The notes under the pieces are model-generated. The model did not search any database and was not told where the DNA came from. It was given only the letters and a program-made list of their open reading frames with translations. A DNA stretch of 64,000 nucleotides from Verrucomicrobiaceae bacterium (lineage in GTDB: Bacteria > Verrucomicrobiota > Verrucomicrobiia > Verrucomicrobiales > Verrucomicrobiaceae): contig JAIXYN010000069.1 in assembly GCA_027490195.1 (NCBI GenBank), positions 1-64,000 of the forward strand, read 5' to 3'. Of this stretch, positions 1 to 8,350 are shown one piece after another. Position numbers and translations under genes: made by a program. The stretch's first letter is position 1, and every line of letters begins with the position of its first letter.

Positions 1-182
1 CGCATCATCACGGTGGTCGTCATCGTGGGAGGCATCAGACCTTCGCCACTGACCATGATGCCCGATTGAGCCAAGGCGGTGACATAAGCCCCCCAAGCGC
101 CCCAGTAAGCCTGAGCAGCAGGCGTGGTGTTGTCCTGGGGGATGGCGGTGGCTGGTTCATTGAAGAAGAGAACGTATTTCAT
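1..182 (-). CDS. YCII-related (DGPF-type) domain protein, 3'-truncated by window edge
   Basis: The minus strand reads open from an ATG at 182 to the window edge and gives about 60 residues beginning MKYVLFFNEP, then AYWGAWGAYV and SGEGLMP. This pattern (a beta strand MKYxLxF, an amphipathic helix, then a SGEGLxP-like stretch) matches the small YCII/DGPF family, often encoded beside ECF sigma factors. No sigma factor is visible here because the gene leaves the window. The family role is not well defined; some members are dehalogenase-like or act with ECF sigma factors. Only the N-terminal half is seen, so the assignment rests on a short stretch. Confidence 0.6.
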   Translation of the reverse strand, partial: MKYVLFFNEPATAIPQDNTTPAAQAYWGAWGAYVTALAQSGIMVSGEGLMPPTMTTTVMM

Positions 183-407
183 CGGTGGATTTCAGTTTGA
201 GTTTTACTTGTCAGGTGTGCGACAGAAGCGTCGTCACACCCAGTTGTCGGGCGTGGCGCATGGATTTCGACAAACGGGCCATTTTTTTTGAGAAAATGCA
301 ACTTCAGCGTGCTGCCGGTGCCGCCGCCTTGGCCTCAGCCAAGGCAGGGTTCTATTTGGAAAGATAAGAAGATGAGATGCCTTCGTTCAGCGCCAACCGT
401 CAGCGTC

Positions 408-680
408 TCACCTGCACACACGTTTTCGAATCACTCTTAAAACAATATCTAGATTCTCCTTGGGGGTATCGACAGCCTTGCTGATAGAGAACTGTCGGCC
501 CTCTAACGATCCGATCCTCAAATAAGGTTTGCCTTGAATTGGAAGAGCTGATGCAGCGTCCTTCAGTGGAAACGTCTCTATCACATAGTCACAACTTGTG
601 GTTTGGAGATCGTCATCCAAGAGGTTGTGCTCTAGCTTGGTGATCGCCTGGGTCAGATCGAAACAACCTGCGGATCCCAA
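408..680 (-). CDS. hypothetical protein, possibly a 5'-truncated gene
   Basis: An open frame of 90 codons ends with a TAG near 408. It has no ATG: the only plausible start is a TTG at 680. The frame stays open about 20 codons further upstream to a TAA without offering another usual start. The sequence has a natural-looking composition (DLTQAITKLEHNLLDDDL, later VLRVIRKRV), and base use here is less GC-rich than in the neighbours. I recognise no family. It may be a real small protein starting at TTG, or the tail of a decayed gene. Nothing nearby hints at a job. Confidence 0.35.
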   Translation of the reverse strand: MGSAGCFDLTQAITKLEHNLLDDDLQTTSCDYVIETFPLKDAASALPIQGKPYLRIGSLEGRQFSISKAVDTPKENLDIVLRVIRKRVCR

Positions 681-757
681 TCCAAGCTTTCCTTCGAATT
701 CAAAAGTGGCGACGCAAAAAATGACAGCACTGTTAGCGACAGTTTAAGGCTGCAAGC

Positions 758-1267
758 TTAATCCAACAAAGATTCACCAAGAGGCGGGGAAGAGGGGCTT
801 AGGGCGGCGAGGACCTGTTCGAGGTGGTCGGCGGGTTTTACTTTTTCTAGGATGGTGGTGAGGTGGCCGGTTTCGCTGATGATGAAGGTGGTGCGCTCGG
901 TGCCCATGTACTTTTTCCCGTAGAGGGTTTTTTCGACCCAGACGCCGTAGAGGTTGACGAGGGTGAGGTCGGGGTCGGCGATGAGGGGGAAGGGGAGGGT
1001 GTATTTATCGATGAACTTGGCGTGGCGCTTGATGGGATCAGTGCTGATGCCGAAGAGGTGGGCTCTTTTTGTGATCTGGGACCAGGAGTCGCGGAGGGCG
1101 CAGGCTTGGGTGGTGCAGCCGGGGGTGTCGTCTTTGGGGTAGAAGTAGAGGACGACTTTCTGGCCGCGAAGGTGGCTGAGGGTGAGGGTGCTTTCTGACT
1201 TGTAGCTGCCGCCGATGACGGGGGCGGTGAAGTCGGGGGCGAGGGTGTGGAGGGCGGGTTTGGGCAT
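758..1267 (-). CDS. bcp: thioredoxin-dependent peroxiredoxin (BCP/PrxQ type)
   Basis: A 169-residue peroxiredoxin of the BCP/PrxQ subfamily, which reduces H2O2 and organic peroxides in the cytosol using thioredoxin. The active-site block PKDDTPGCTTQACALRD is present, with the peroxidatic cysteine at residue 51 and the resolving cysteine five residues later at 56, the PrxQ spacing. The downstream block GTERTTFII carries the conserved arginine. Length is normal for the family. The start ATG at 1267 gives the expected N-terminus (APDFTAP). It stands alone on the minus strand; upstream lies a perfect threefold 10-base tandem repeat at 1281-1310. Confidence 0.93.
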   Translation of the reverse strand: MPKPALHTLAPDFTAPVIGGSYKSESTLTLSHLRGQKVVLYFYPKDDTPGCTTQACALRDSWSQITKRAHLFGISTDPIKRHAKFIDKYTLPFPLIADPDLTLVNLYGVWVEKTLYGKKYMGTERTTFIISETGHLTTILEKVKPADHLEQVLAALSPSSPPLGESLLD

Positions 1268-1280
1268 GGGGGATGGGGAA

Positions 1281-1310
1281 GTTGGCGGTTGTTGGCGGTT
1301 GTTGGCGGTG
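1281..1310. repeat. three perfect tandem copies of a 10-bp unit
   Basis: The unit gttggcggtt occurs at 1281 and 1291, with a third copy (last base changed) at 1301. It lies 14 bases upstream of the bcp start codon, in the likely 5' untranslated or promoter region of that gene. It could vary by slippage; no function is evident. Confidence 0.7.
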
Positions 1311-1782
1311 GTTTTTATGATGTGCCGGTGGTGTGGGGAGTACGGGGGGCGGTGGTGAATGGATCGGATTTTTTCAAGGGCTGATGGGTGGCTCTTTTGA
1401 GGCTGATGGAGGCAGATCTGAAAAAGGGGAGGCGTAGGAGGGGGGCGCTATCCGTTCTTTGCCTCACGGGCTGCGAGGCACCTGAACTCAAGGTGGCTGG
1501 ATTGTGCGCCTGAGGGGAGCTGTCTGGAGTTTGATGGGGAGCCGTGTGCGCGATGTAAGTTTCCAGATTCTGGCTAAAGCTGGTACTGCAAAAACGTGCG
1601 CTGGGTGGTTGCAGGTTTTGTGGAGACGCGGGGCTTCCAGTGGCGTTTAGTGCGCGTCTGCTTCGTGAGCAGGTGTGGTCAGGATTGCTCTTGTAGCGCT
1701 CACCGCTGCAAGGATGTAGTGCTAAAGAGCGTATAAATATTGACTTAATGCTTAATCAAGGAAGATTGATATGCTTTAAATC
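1311..1782. other. intergenic, no gene supported
   Basis: About 470 bases between bcp and the small plus-strand gene at 1783. Reading frames are short and lack coding-like composition. The last 60 bases become AT-rich (TATAAATATTG near 1731-1741), the likely promoter area of the gene at 1783. I see no RNA gene or mobile element. Confidence 0.5.
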
Positions 1783-2034
1783 GTGTTAAATTTTGTTTGT
1801 CAACTTATAGGCCTGGAGCCGTATGCGCCGAGGCCTGTGAGCATTGGCTTGTGCAGCCTTTGCGGCACGGATGTTTATTCAAACCATCTGAGCAACCCGT
1901 GTGCCGAGTGCACGTGTTGTTTCGTTGACACGAAAGAAGTGGATCCAAAGCTTATCGAGGAGTACGAAAATGGGCGGAACGCCTACGCGAAGGCACTGCT
2001 GGAGTTTGACAGTGCTGGAACTGGGAAAGATTGA
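1783..2034 (+). CDS. small cysteine-rich protein, function unknown
   Basis: An 83-residue frame with a GTG start. Six cysteines lie in the first half: a CSLC pair (residues 24-27), then CAECTCC (residues 40-46), an arrangement that suggests a small treble-clef or rubredoxin-like metal knuckle. A charged helical tail follows (DPKLIEEYENGRNAYAKALLEF). I recognise no named family. The AT-rich stretch just upstream could serve as a promoter. The gene is alone, between convergent minus-strand genes. That it is expressed is inferred from composition and the ordered cysteine spacing; the start is uncertain. Confidence 0.45.
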   Translation: MLNFVCQLIGLEPYAPRPVSIGLCSLCGTDVYSNHLSNPCAECTCCFVDTKEVDPKLIEEYENGRNAYAKALLEFDSAGTGKD

Positions 2035-2180
2035 TCGTCATTCCGATTTCGCACGCCCTTGAGGGGCCTCATCGCCCCTGGGATGGGGCTGATGGATTCA
2101 AAAAAAGCCACGCTGCATGTGGGGATGCGGGGTGGGTGAAAAACGGGGGATGGGTGCTCGGCGGTGGGGCTGGCGGTTTC

Positions 2181-2756
2181 TTAGCTGAAGCCGAGGGCGT
2201 GGAGGAGGGTCTGGGCGAGGGAGTAGAAGAGCCAGGCGTAAACGATCCAGGCGATGGCGATGAAGCCGATGACCATGGCGATGAGGAGGAAGAGGCCGAA
2301 GTAGAAGTGGAAGGTGCTGCGCTGGACTTTGTCTTTGTGCCCGGCCTGCCAGGTGAGGAGGAGCTTCAAATTGCGGGAGTTGGATTTGAAGAAGATGGAG
2401 GCGATGGCGCCGGCGCCGGGGATGAGGCCGATGAGGAAATTGATGCCCATATTGAGTGCCATGCGCAGGAAGGCGGGGATGGGGATGCCGCTGCGGAGGG
2501 CATCGAGCAGGATGATGAATCCGGCTCCGGAGGCGACGGTGTCGCCGAGGGCGGGGATGAGGGCGAGGATGGGATCGAGACCGAAGCGGACGTTGGTGCC
2601 GGGGACGCGCATGAGCTCGTCGAGGTACTTGGTGAGGATGCGGGCGGCGGCGTTGTTGACGGGGTCTTTGCTGGAGGCGAGCTTGGCGGCGATGGGATTG
2701 ATCGCGTGCGGTGGGAGCACCTCGTCGACTTTGAGGTCAGGGGTGTGGAGCGGCAT
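2181..2756 (-). CDS. DUF4112 family membrane protein
   Basis: A 191-residue protein matching the DUF4112 pattern: a region around residues 45-65 reading LDELMRVPGTNVRFGLDPI, then IPALGDTVASGAGF, a segment ALNMGINFLIGLIPGAGA, and FFKSNSRNLKLL. The C-terminus adds two hydrophobic segments (about residues 150-185). The family is found in many bacteria and its biochemical role is unknown; the glycine/proline-rich hydrophobic segments suggest a small inner-membrane protein. It sits alone on the minus strand upstream of nothing obvious. Family assignment is firm from the motif string; function is not claimed. Confidence 0.85.
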   Translation of the reverse strand: MPLHTPDLKVDEVLPPHAINPIAAKLASSKDPVNNAAARILTKYLDELMRVPGTNVRFGLDPILALIPALGDTVASGAGFIILLDALRSGIPIPAFLRMALNMGINFLIGLIPGAGAIASIFFKSNSRNLKLLLTWQAGHKDKVQRSTFHFYFGLFLLIAMVIGFIAIAWIVYAWLFYSLAQTLLHALGFS

Positions 2757-3091
2757 GGGAGGGGATACGCTGAGGGAGGAGAGGGGGCAACCTTGAATGA
2801 CTGATGAGGAAGCCCGAATGAGGAGTGGGGAGTGGTGGAAGGGTTTAAAGTTTCAGGTTTTAGGTTTCAAGTTTGGGAGTCTTCGCGGAGTGGTGGCGGA
2901 TCTGGTTGATGCATGGACTGTGCCACGGGGATAGGTCTGATGGGACCTATGGGGCGGATGTGGATGAGCGGTGTTCGACTGTGCGGTGATGTTCGTGGGT
3001 AGAGGCGGCCTGCGGAAAGCGGTAGCTGCGTTCGTTCCTCACTGCGCGACCGCAGTCCAAATGGGGGCTGCTGCGAAGTGCAAGCTGAGGA
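2757..3091. other. intergenic, no gene supported
   Basis: Between the DUF4112 gene and the rho terminator. Frames here are short or run as shadows of rho. It contains a low-complexity stretch with variations on gttt (about 2845-2875). No RNA gene or repeat family recognised. Confidence 0.5.
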
Positions 3092-3149
3092 CTAAAAAGC
3101 AGAACGGGCTTTCCTCCTTGCCTGGGTGGCGAAGGATGGGAAAGCCCGT
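3092..3149 (-). terminator. intrinsic terminator after rho
   Basis: On the minus strand, 31 bases past the rho stop codon, arms 3104-3114 and 3139-3149 form an 11-bp perfect stem (ACGGGCTTTCC with its complement). An inner stem continues with tcctt/aagga and gcc/ggc pairs separated by small bulges. The minus strand then reads a T-rich run (TTCTGCTTTTTAG). This is a textbook factor-independent terminator placed directly behind the gene for the Rho terminator protein itself. Confidence 0.8.
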
Positions 3150-3179
3150 GCTGAGAATGAGGACTGCCGAACGGAGGTG

Positions 3180-5099
3180 CTAGGTCTTGCTGGGGAGATC
3201 GACGAGCATCTGGGCGTTGCTGGGGTAGCGCTCGAGGAGGGAGATGACGCGCTGGATGGCTTCGACGGGCTTGTGGCCGGCGAGGCCGCGGCGGAGCATG
3301 TGGATCTTGTCGAGCTGGAAGGTCTGCAGCAGGAGCTCTTCGCGGCGAGTGCCGGATTTGAAGATGTTGACGGCGGGGTAGACGTACTGCTCGGCGATCT
3401 TGCGGTCGAGGACGAGCTCCATGTTGCCGGTGCCTTTGAACTCCTGGAAGATGATGTCGTCCATGCGGGTGCCGGTTTCCACCAGGGCGGTGCCTAGGAT
3501 GGTGAGGGAGCCGGCAGTGCGGGTATTGCGCGCAGCGGCAAACAGACGACGGGGGATTTCGAGGGCGCCGACGCCGACGCCGCCGCTGCCTGATGCGGTT
3601 TTGGCGGCGGTGTTGTTGAAGGCGCGGGCCATGCGGGTGATGGAGTCCATGAGCATGAAGACGTGCTCGCCGCATTCGACGAGGCGCTTGGCGCGCTCGA
3701 TGGCGAAGGTGGAGATGCGGGTGTGGCTCTTCAGTTCCTGGTCGTTGTTGCTGGCGTAGATTTCGGCCTGCGGGAGGATGCGCTTGAACTCGGTGACTTC
3801 TTCGGGGCGCTCATCGACGAGGAGGATCATGAGATGGACGCCTGGATGATTGGCGATCATGGCCTCTGCAATGTGCTGAAGGATGGTGGTCTTGCCGGCA
3901 CGGGGGGCGGCGACGATGAGTCCGCGCTGGCCACGGCCGACGGGGGTCATCATGTCGATGACGCGTGTGGTGAGGCGTTCCTTGGTGGTCTCAAGCTGGT
4001 AGCGCTTGTTGGGATTGACGGCTTTGAGTTCCTCGAAGAGGGGGAGATCCCGCATGGCGAGGGGATTGCGGCCATTGACCTCGGTGACTTCGGTGATCTG
4101 GGGGCCACGTGCGCCTTTGCACTGGACGCCGACGACCTGCATGCCTTCGCGGAGGCCGTATTTGCGGACGAACTCGGGGGCGATGAAGGCATCCTGCGGA
4201 TGCTGGGCGAAGGACATCTCGCGGCGGCGGAGGAAGCCGTAGCCTTTGGGGGACATTTCGAGAATGCCATTGGCGGGCTCGGGCGGGCCGAGGGGTTTTT
4301 CGGGCTCGGGCTCGTAGTTGCGGCCACCTTGGGGGCCCTGCTGGGGGTTGCCGTTGTCGCGCTCGCGTTCACGGTTGCCGCCGTTGTCGCGGTCACGATT
4401 GCCACCGCCGTCGCGGTTGGCATTCGGGTTTGGGGTGTAGGGGGCACCGGAGCGGCGCTGGGCGTCGCGCTCGGCACGGCGCTGCTTCCAGCGTTCGAAC
4501 TTGGCTTTGCGGCGCTCCTTGGCGGTCATGGGGCGAGGCTGGCCGTTGTCGCCGATGACGGTGTAGCGTGGGAGGCCGTTGGGCTCGGTGCCGGAGCCGT
4601 TGTCTTCGGCGTCGTCGCCTTCAGAGTCTTCTGTGCCTGCAGGATTGGCGGCGGGCGCGGCAGGGGCGGCAGCTTCAGGTGCGGGGGCTGCGGCGGGTGC
4701 AGGGGCCTCGGACACAGGTGCGGGGGCTTCCTGGACGATGGCGGCGGGTGCTTCGACAGGAGCGGGCGTAGGTGCTGCGGGGATCTCAAGATTCAGCTCG
4801 GGCGCTTCTGCGGTGTCGGCTTTTTTCTTGGCGGTCTTGCGGGCGACTTTGGCTTTGGGCTTAGCGGCAGGAGGGGCTTCTTCGACGGGGGCGACTTCGA
4901 CCACGGGTGCGGGAGCAGGTGCGGCTTTGGCTTTTGCTTTGGCTGCTTTTTTCGCTGGAGGGGGGGCGGCTTCTTCGGCGGCGACTTCCACGACTGGAGC
5001 GGCTTTGGCTTTGGCGACTTTTTTGACGGCTGCTTTTTTGGCCGGGGCTTTGCGCTTGGTTTTAGGAGCTTCGAGCTCGGCGGTGGTTTCGTCAGGCAT
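3180..5099 (-). CDS. rho: transcription termination factor Rho with long disordered N-terminal extension
   Basis: A 639-residue Rho, against about 420 in E. coli. Residues 1 to about 275 are an extension: Lys/Ala/Pro-rich to about 165, then an Asn/Gly/Asp/Arg-rich tract. The conserved protein follows: RNA-binding cold-shock-like domain (GILEMSPKGYGFLR, from about residue 278), then the RecA-type ATPase with Walker A APRAGKTT near 400, the aspartate-rich Walker B (MILLVDERPEEVTE), a Q-loop region rich in glycine, and the R-loop FKGTGNMEL. Rho is a hexameric RNA helicase that ends untranslated transcripts. Long N-terminal insertions occur in Rho of several phyla. yebC lies 20 bases upstream on the same strand, so the two may be co-transcribed. 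Confidence 0.95.
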   Translation of the reverse strand: MPDETTAELEAPKTKRKAPAKKAAVKKVAKAKAAPVVEVAAEEAAPPPAKKAAKAKAKAAPAPAPVVEVAPVEEAPPAAKPKAKVARKTAKKKADTAEAPELNLEIPAAPTPAPVEAPAAIVQEAPAPVSEAPAPAAAPAPEAAAPAAPAANPAGTEDSEGDDAEDNGSGTEPNGLPRYTVIGDNGQPRPMTAKERRKAKFERWKQRRAERDAQRRSGAPYTPNPNANRDGGGNRDRDNGGNRERERDNGNPQQGPQGGRNYEPEPEKPLGPPEPANGILEMSPKGYGFLRRREMSFAQHPQDAFIAPEFVRKYGLREGMQVVGVQCKGARGPQITEVTEVNGRNPLAMRDLPLFEELKAVNPNKRYQLETTKERLTTRVIDMMTPVGRGQRGLIVAAPRAGKTTILQHIAEAMIANHPGVHLMILLVDERPEEVTEFKRILPQAEIYASNNDQELKSHTRISTFAIERAKRLVECGEHVFMLMDSITRMARAFNNTAAKTASGSGGVGVGALEIPRRLFAAARNTRTAGSLTILGTALVETGTRMDDIIFQEFKGTGNMELVLDRKIAEQYVYPAVNIFKSGTRREELLLQTFQLDKIHMLRRGLAGHKPVEAIQRVISLLERYPSNAQMLVDLPSKT

Positions 5100-5119
5100 A
5101 TACAGGAAAGGGGCGGGGA

Positions 5120-5869
5120 TTAATCGAGCTGATCGGCAATGGCGTCGTCGATTTCAAAATTGGCGTGGACGTGGTGTGCATCGTCGTAGCCATCGAGGAT
5201 GTCGTAGAGGCGGATCAGGGATTTCGCGGTGTCCACGTCGCTGATGGTGACGGTGGTCTGCGGCTGATAGATGAGCTTTTGCGAAGTGGTGGTGAGGCCT
5301 TTTTCGCGGAGGACGCCATTGACCTGGAAGAGCTGATCGGTGGCGGTGTAAACGATCCAGTCATCGCCGTCTTCCTGGATGTCTTCGGCACCAGCGTCGA
5401 GGGCGATCTCCATGATCTGGTCTTCGGTGGCGGTGGCCTTGTCGAGGCGGATTTCGCCACGGCGTGCGAACATGTAGGCGACGCTGCCGGAGTCTGCGAA
5501 GGTGCCCTGGTTTTTGCCGAGAAGGACGCGGATGTCGTTGGCGCTGCGGTTGCGGTTGTCGGTGACGATTTCTATCATCATGGCGACGCCGCCGGGGGCG
5601 TAGGCTTCGTAGAGGATTTCTTCGATCTGAGCGCCGCCGAGTTCGCCGGTGCCTTTTTTGATGGCGCGGTCGATGTTGTCATTGGGCATGTTGGCGGCGC
5701 GTGCGGCGAGGACGGCGCTGCGCAGGCGTGCATTCATGTCAATGCTGCCGCCGCCGTGCTTGGCAGCGAGAGTGATTTCCTTCGACAACTTGCTGAAGGC
5801 ATTGCCGCGTTTGGCGTCCGTGATGGCTTTGCCACGCTTGATTTTGGACCATTTATTGTGGCCTGCCAT
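5120..5869 (-). CDS. yebC: YebC/PmpR family regulatory protein
   Basis: A 249-residue member of the YebC/TACO1 family, which binds DNA or, as shown for several members, the ribosome during translation of proline-rich sequences. The signature N-terminus MAGHNKWSKIKRGK fixes the start at the ATG at 5869, although the frame stays open further upstream. The middle holds the family block YEAYAPGGVAMMIE and NRNRSANDIR. The length is usual. It is 20 bases upstream of rho on the same strand; given the proline-rich Rho extension, a translational role would make sense but is only inferred. Confidence 0.93.
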   Translation of the reverse strand: MAGHNKWSKIKRGKAITDAKRGNAFSKLSKEITLAAKHGGGSIDMNARLRSAVLAARAANMPNDNIDRAIKKGTGELGGAQIEEILYEAYAPGGVAMMIEIVTDNRNRSANDIRVLLGKNQGTFADSGSVAYMFARRGEIRLDKATATEDQIMEIALDAGAEDIQEDGDDWIVYTATDQLFQVNGVLREKGLTTTSQKLIYQPQTTVTISDVDTAKSLIRLYDILDGYDDAHHVHANFEIDDAIADQLD

Positions 5870-6671
5870 GATGAAGAGCGATGTCTGTGTGAATGCAACG
5901 AACGGGTGCGGCCATGACAATGACGGCGGCCTTCCGTGCGGTGTGGTTTGGGGAAATGTAGGGGGGAGAGAAGCGGCATTGCCGCGGTGAGTCTCTGCAG
6001 GAATGACGGCTGCGCAGCGAGTGCGGAGTCGCGTTTCATCAGCGCAAAGGCCGGGGAAACTTCGGCAATCCTGCCGGGAACAACACCAAGTGTTCACCAA
6101 GTTGAGAGAACTTGGAACGGATGAAGTGTGCGGGATGCCGGGGCAGGATGCAAGGGTTTTTTTTTCGAGGGGGACAGGGGAGTGCAAAAGGGCAGAGAAC
6201 GAGCGGTGGCACGACATCGGCATTCGACGAGGCCGCAGCGTCAAGCAGCCTGCACATTCAATGAGCAGTGGCCCATGCACTGATTTTCGGTGGGCGTGAG
6301 GTTTGGCGGCATGCTGGGTTTGCTTTCAGGTGGCGATGGCCGGGACCCAGGGGCGCACTCACCAAGGCTCGGCGGCCCTTGGGCTGCATGACGTAGCTTC
6401 GTTGGGGCTGGTGTTTGGCGGAGTGGGGTGAGCGGAAGTTGGCGTTAGGTGACAATGAGAATCGACGCGGTGAGCGTTGAACGTTGAACGAAGAGATTTG
6501 GACTCTTTGCTTCTGGGTTTTTCGTTGGGGTGGGTGTTGGCGGAGTGGGAGAATCGAGGACGAACTCTGAAAGGGAGGTATTCTTCATCAAGGTTGTGAA
6601 GCGAGCCCCGAACGACGAGCCGGACTTTGAACATTGCTGCAGACGACAAGATTTGGGATTGAGGGGCGTAT
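5870..6671. other. intergenic, no gene supported
   Basis: An 800-base stretch between yebC (minus) and the DUF1501 gene (plus). Frames in it are short, change composition, and show no family motif on either strand. It includes a run of nine T at about 6160-6168. A DUF1549/DUF1553 gene, the usual partner of DUF1501 genes, is not here, nor are recognisable remnants. Both divergent promoters presumably lie within. Confidence 0.5.
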
Positions 6672-8093
6672 GTGTGGGGCATGGGGTTGCTTTCCAGTCG
6701 CCGTGATTTGCTCAGTGCTTCGAGTGCTGGGTTTGGGATGCTGGCGCTGCGGGGATTGTTTGGGGCGAATGCGCAAGCGGGGGCGGCGGCGAGGATGAAT
6801 CCGCTGATGCCGGTGCAGACGCATTTTCCTGCAAGGGCGAAGCGGGTGATCTTTTTGTTTATGCAGGGCGGGCCATCTCAGGTGGACACGTTTGACTACA
6901 AGCCGGCGCTGTCGAAGCAGCAGGGGGTGCCGAATGCGAAGGGGAGCACGAATGTGTATTACCAGTCGCCGTGGGAGTTCAAGGCGCGGGGGCAGAGCGG
7001 GATGCTGATTTCGGATCTGCTGCCGAACATCGCGCGGCATGCGGATGACTTGTGTGTGATCAATTCGATGCACACGGACCACAATGCGCATCCGCAGGCG
7101 ATCCTGCAGATGAACACGGGGAGCTTTGCGTTTACGCGGCCGAGTGTGGGCTCGTGGTGTGTGTATGGGCTGGGCACGGAGAATCAAAACCTGCCGGGGT
7201 TTGTGACGATCAATCCGTCATTCTCGGGCGGCGGTCCGCTGAAGCATGGCTGTGCTTTTTTACCGGCGGTGTGCGGCGGGACGCCGATCGGTCAGGACAG
7301 TGGGAATGGATCGAGTCCGGGATTTCCGGCGACGCCGCTGAAGGACATTGAGCTGCCGTTCATGAAGAATGCGCGGCTGGATGTGAGGGCGCAACGGCGG
7401 CAACTGGATCTGGTGCAGTCGCTGAACCGGCAGAGGCTGGCGCAGGATGGGAGCAACGAAGCGCTGGAGGGATTGATCACGTCTGCGGAGCTGGCCTTCA
7501 ATATGCAGCGCGAGATGCCGGAGGTGATGAACCTGAACCGTGAGAGCCAGGCGACGCAGGAGATGTACGGGATTGGCGATGGGAAGATGACGGACCAGAT
7601 CGGGCGCGCGTGCCTGATGGCGCGGCGGTTTGCGGAGGCGGGTGTGAGGTTCATCCAGGTGAATCACGAGTTCTGGGATGATCACACGGACATTTTCAAG
7701 GGGCACCCGCAGCATGCGCTGGAGACGGATCAGCCGGTGGCGGCGCTGCTGACGGATCTGAAGCAGCGCGGGCTGCTGGAGGATACGCTGGTGCTGTGGG
7801 GCGGTGAGTTTGGAAGGCCGCCGCTGCTGAACAAGAACAACGGGCGGGATCATGATCACCTGGGCTTCACGATGTGGATGGCGGGTGGGGGATCGAAGCC
7901 GGGGATTCGCTATGGGAGCACGGATGAAACGGGCTTCAAAGCGGAGCAGGACAAGGTGCATCTGCATGATCTGCATGCGACGATGCTGCACCTGCTGGGG
8001 CTGAACCATGAGCGGCTGACGTATCGCTATGCAGGACGGGACTTTCGGCTGACGGACGTGTTTGGGGAGGTGAAGCGGGGCTTGCTGGCGTGA
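6672..8093 (+). CDS. DUF1501 domain exported protein
   Basis: A 473-residue DUF1501 protein, a family placed in the alkaline-phosphatase/sulfatase-like fold and abundant in planctomycetes and verrucomicrobia. The N-terminus has a twin-arginine type leader (LSSRRDLLSASSAGFGM). Then come FLFMQGGPSQVDTFDYKP, HTDHNAHPQ, and near the C-terminus LVLWGGEFGRPP and GRDHDHLG, all typical of the family. A GAGGGG-like purine tract (6661-6666) sits five bases before the GTG at 6672; an ATG at 6681 is the alternative start. Members are usually paired with a DUF1549/DUF1553 cytochrome gene, absent here. Codon choice leans strongly to G-ending codons, unlike the genes downstream. Substrate unknown. Confidence 0.88.
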   Translation: MWGMGLLSSRRDLLSASSAGFGMLALRGLFGANAQAGAAARMNPLMPVQTHFPARAKRVIFLFMQGGPSQVDTFDYKPALSKQQGVPNAKGSTNVYYQSPWEFKARGQSGMLISDLLPNIARHADDLCVINSMHTDHNAHPQAILQMNTGSFAFTRPSVGSWCVYGLGTENQNLPGFVTINPSFSGGGPLKHGCAFLPAVCGGTPIGQDSGNGSSPGFPATPLKDIELPFMKNARLDVRAQRRQLDLVQSLNRQRLAQDGSNEALEGLITSAELAFNMQREMPEVMNLNRESQATQEMYGIGDGKMTDQIGRACLMARRFAEAGVRFIQVNHEFWDDHTDIFKGHPQHALETDQPVAALLTDLKQRGLLEDTLVLWGGEFGRPPLLNKNNGRDHDHLGFTMWMAGGGSKPGIRYGSTDETGFKAEQDKVHLHDLHATMLHLLGLNHERLTYRYAGRDFRLTDVFGEVKRGLLA

Positions 8094-8350
8094 AGGAGGA
8101 GCTCTGGGCGGGGGCAAGTGGTGGATGAGGTATGGGTGGATAATTTGTCAAAAATTTGCACACTGACCCCCTTTTGAGGGATTTCAATATTTCATCAGAG
8201 CTGTCATGCCCTCATTTTTTGGCAATCACGAAGCCCAAGAAAAAGTCGAAGATCACCCGGGGAAACCGAAAATGAAATGACCGCTCGCCCCCCGAAAACC
8301 CGGGGGAGGTGCAAGCAGGCTGCGCGGGCTGCGTTCTATACCTTAAGCCT

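Noticed and set aside
185-367. 60-codon plus-strand frame near the window start
   Set aside because: No motif, composition not coding-like, directly upstream of nothing; treated as non-coding.
2031-2804. 257-codon plus-strand frame opposite the DUF4112 gene
   Set aside because: Almost only Gly, Glu, Asp and Ala; an antisense shadow of the DUF4112 coding sequence.
3663-5123. 486-codon open frame on the plus strand opposite rho
   Set aside because: Mirror of the GC-rich rho gene; glycine/alanine low-complexity product with no family motif, while the minus strand has a full Rho.
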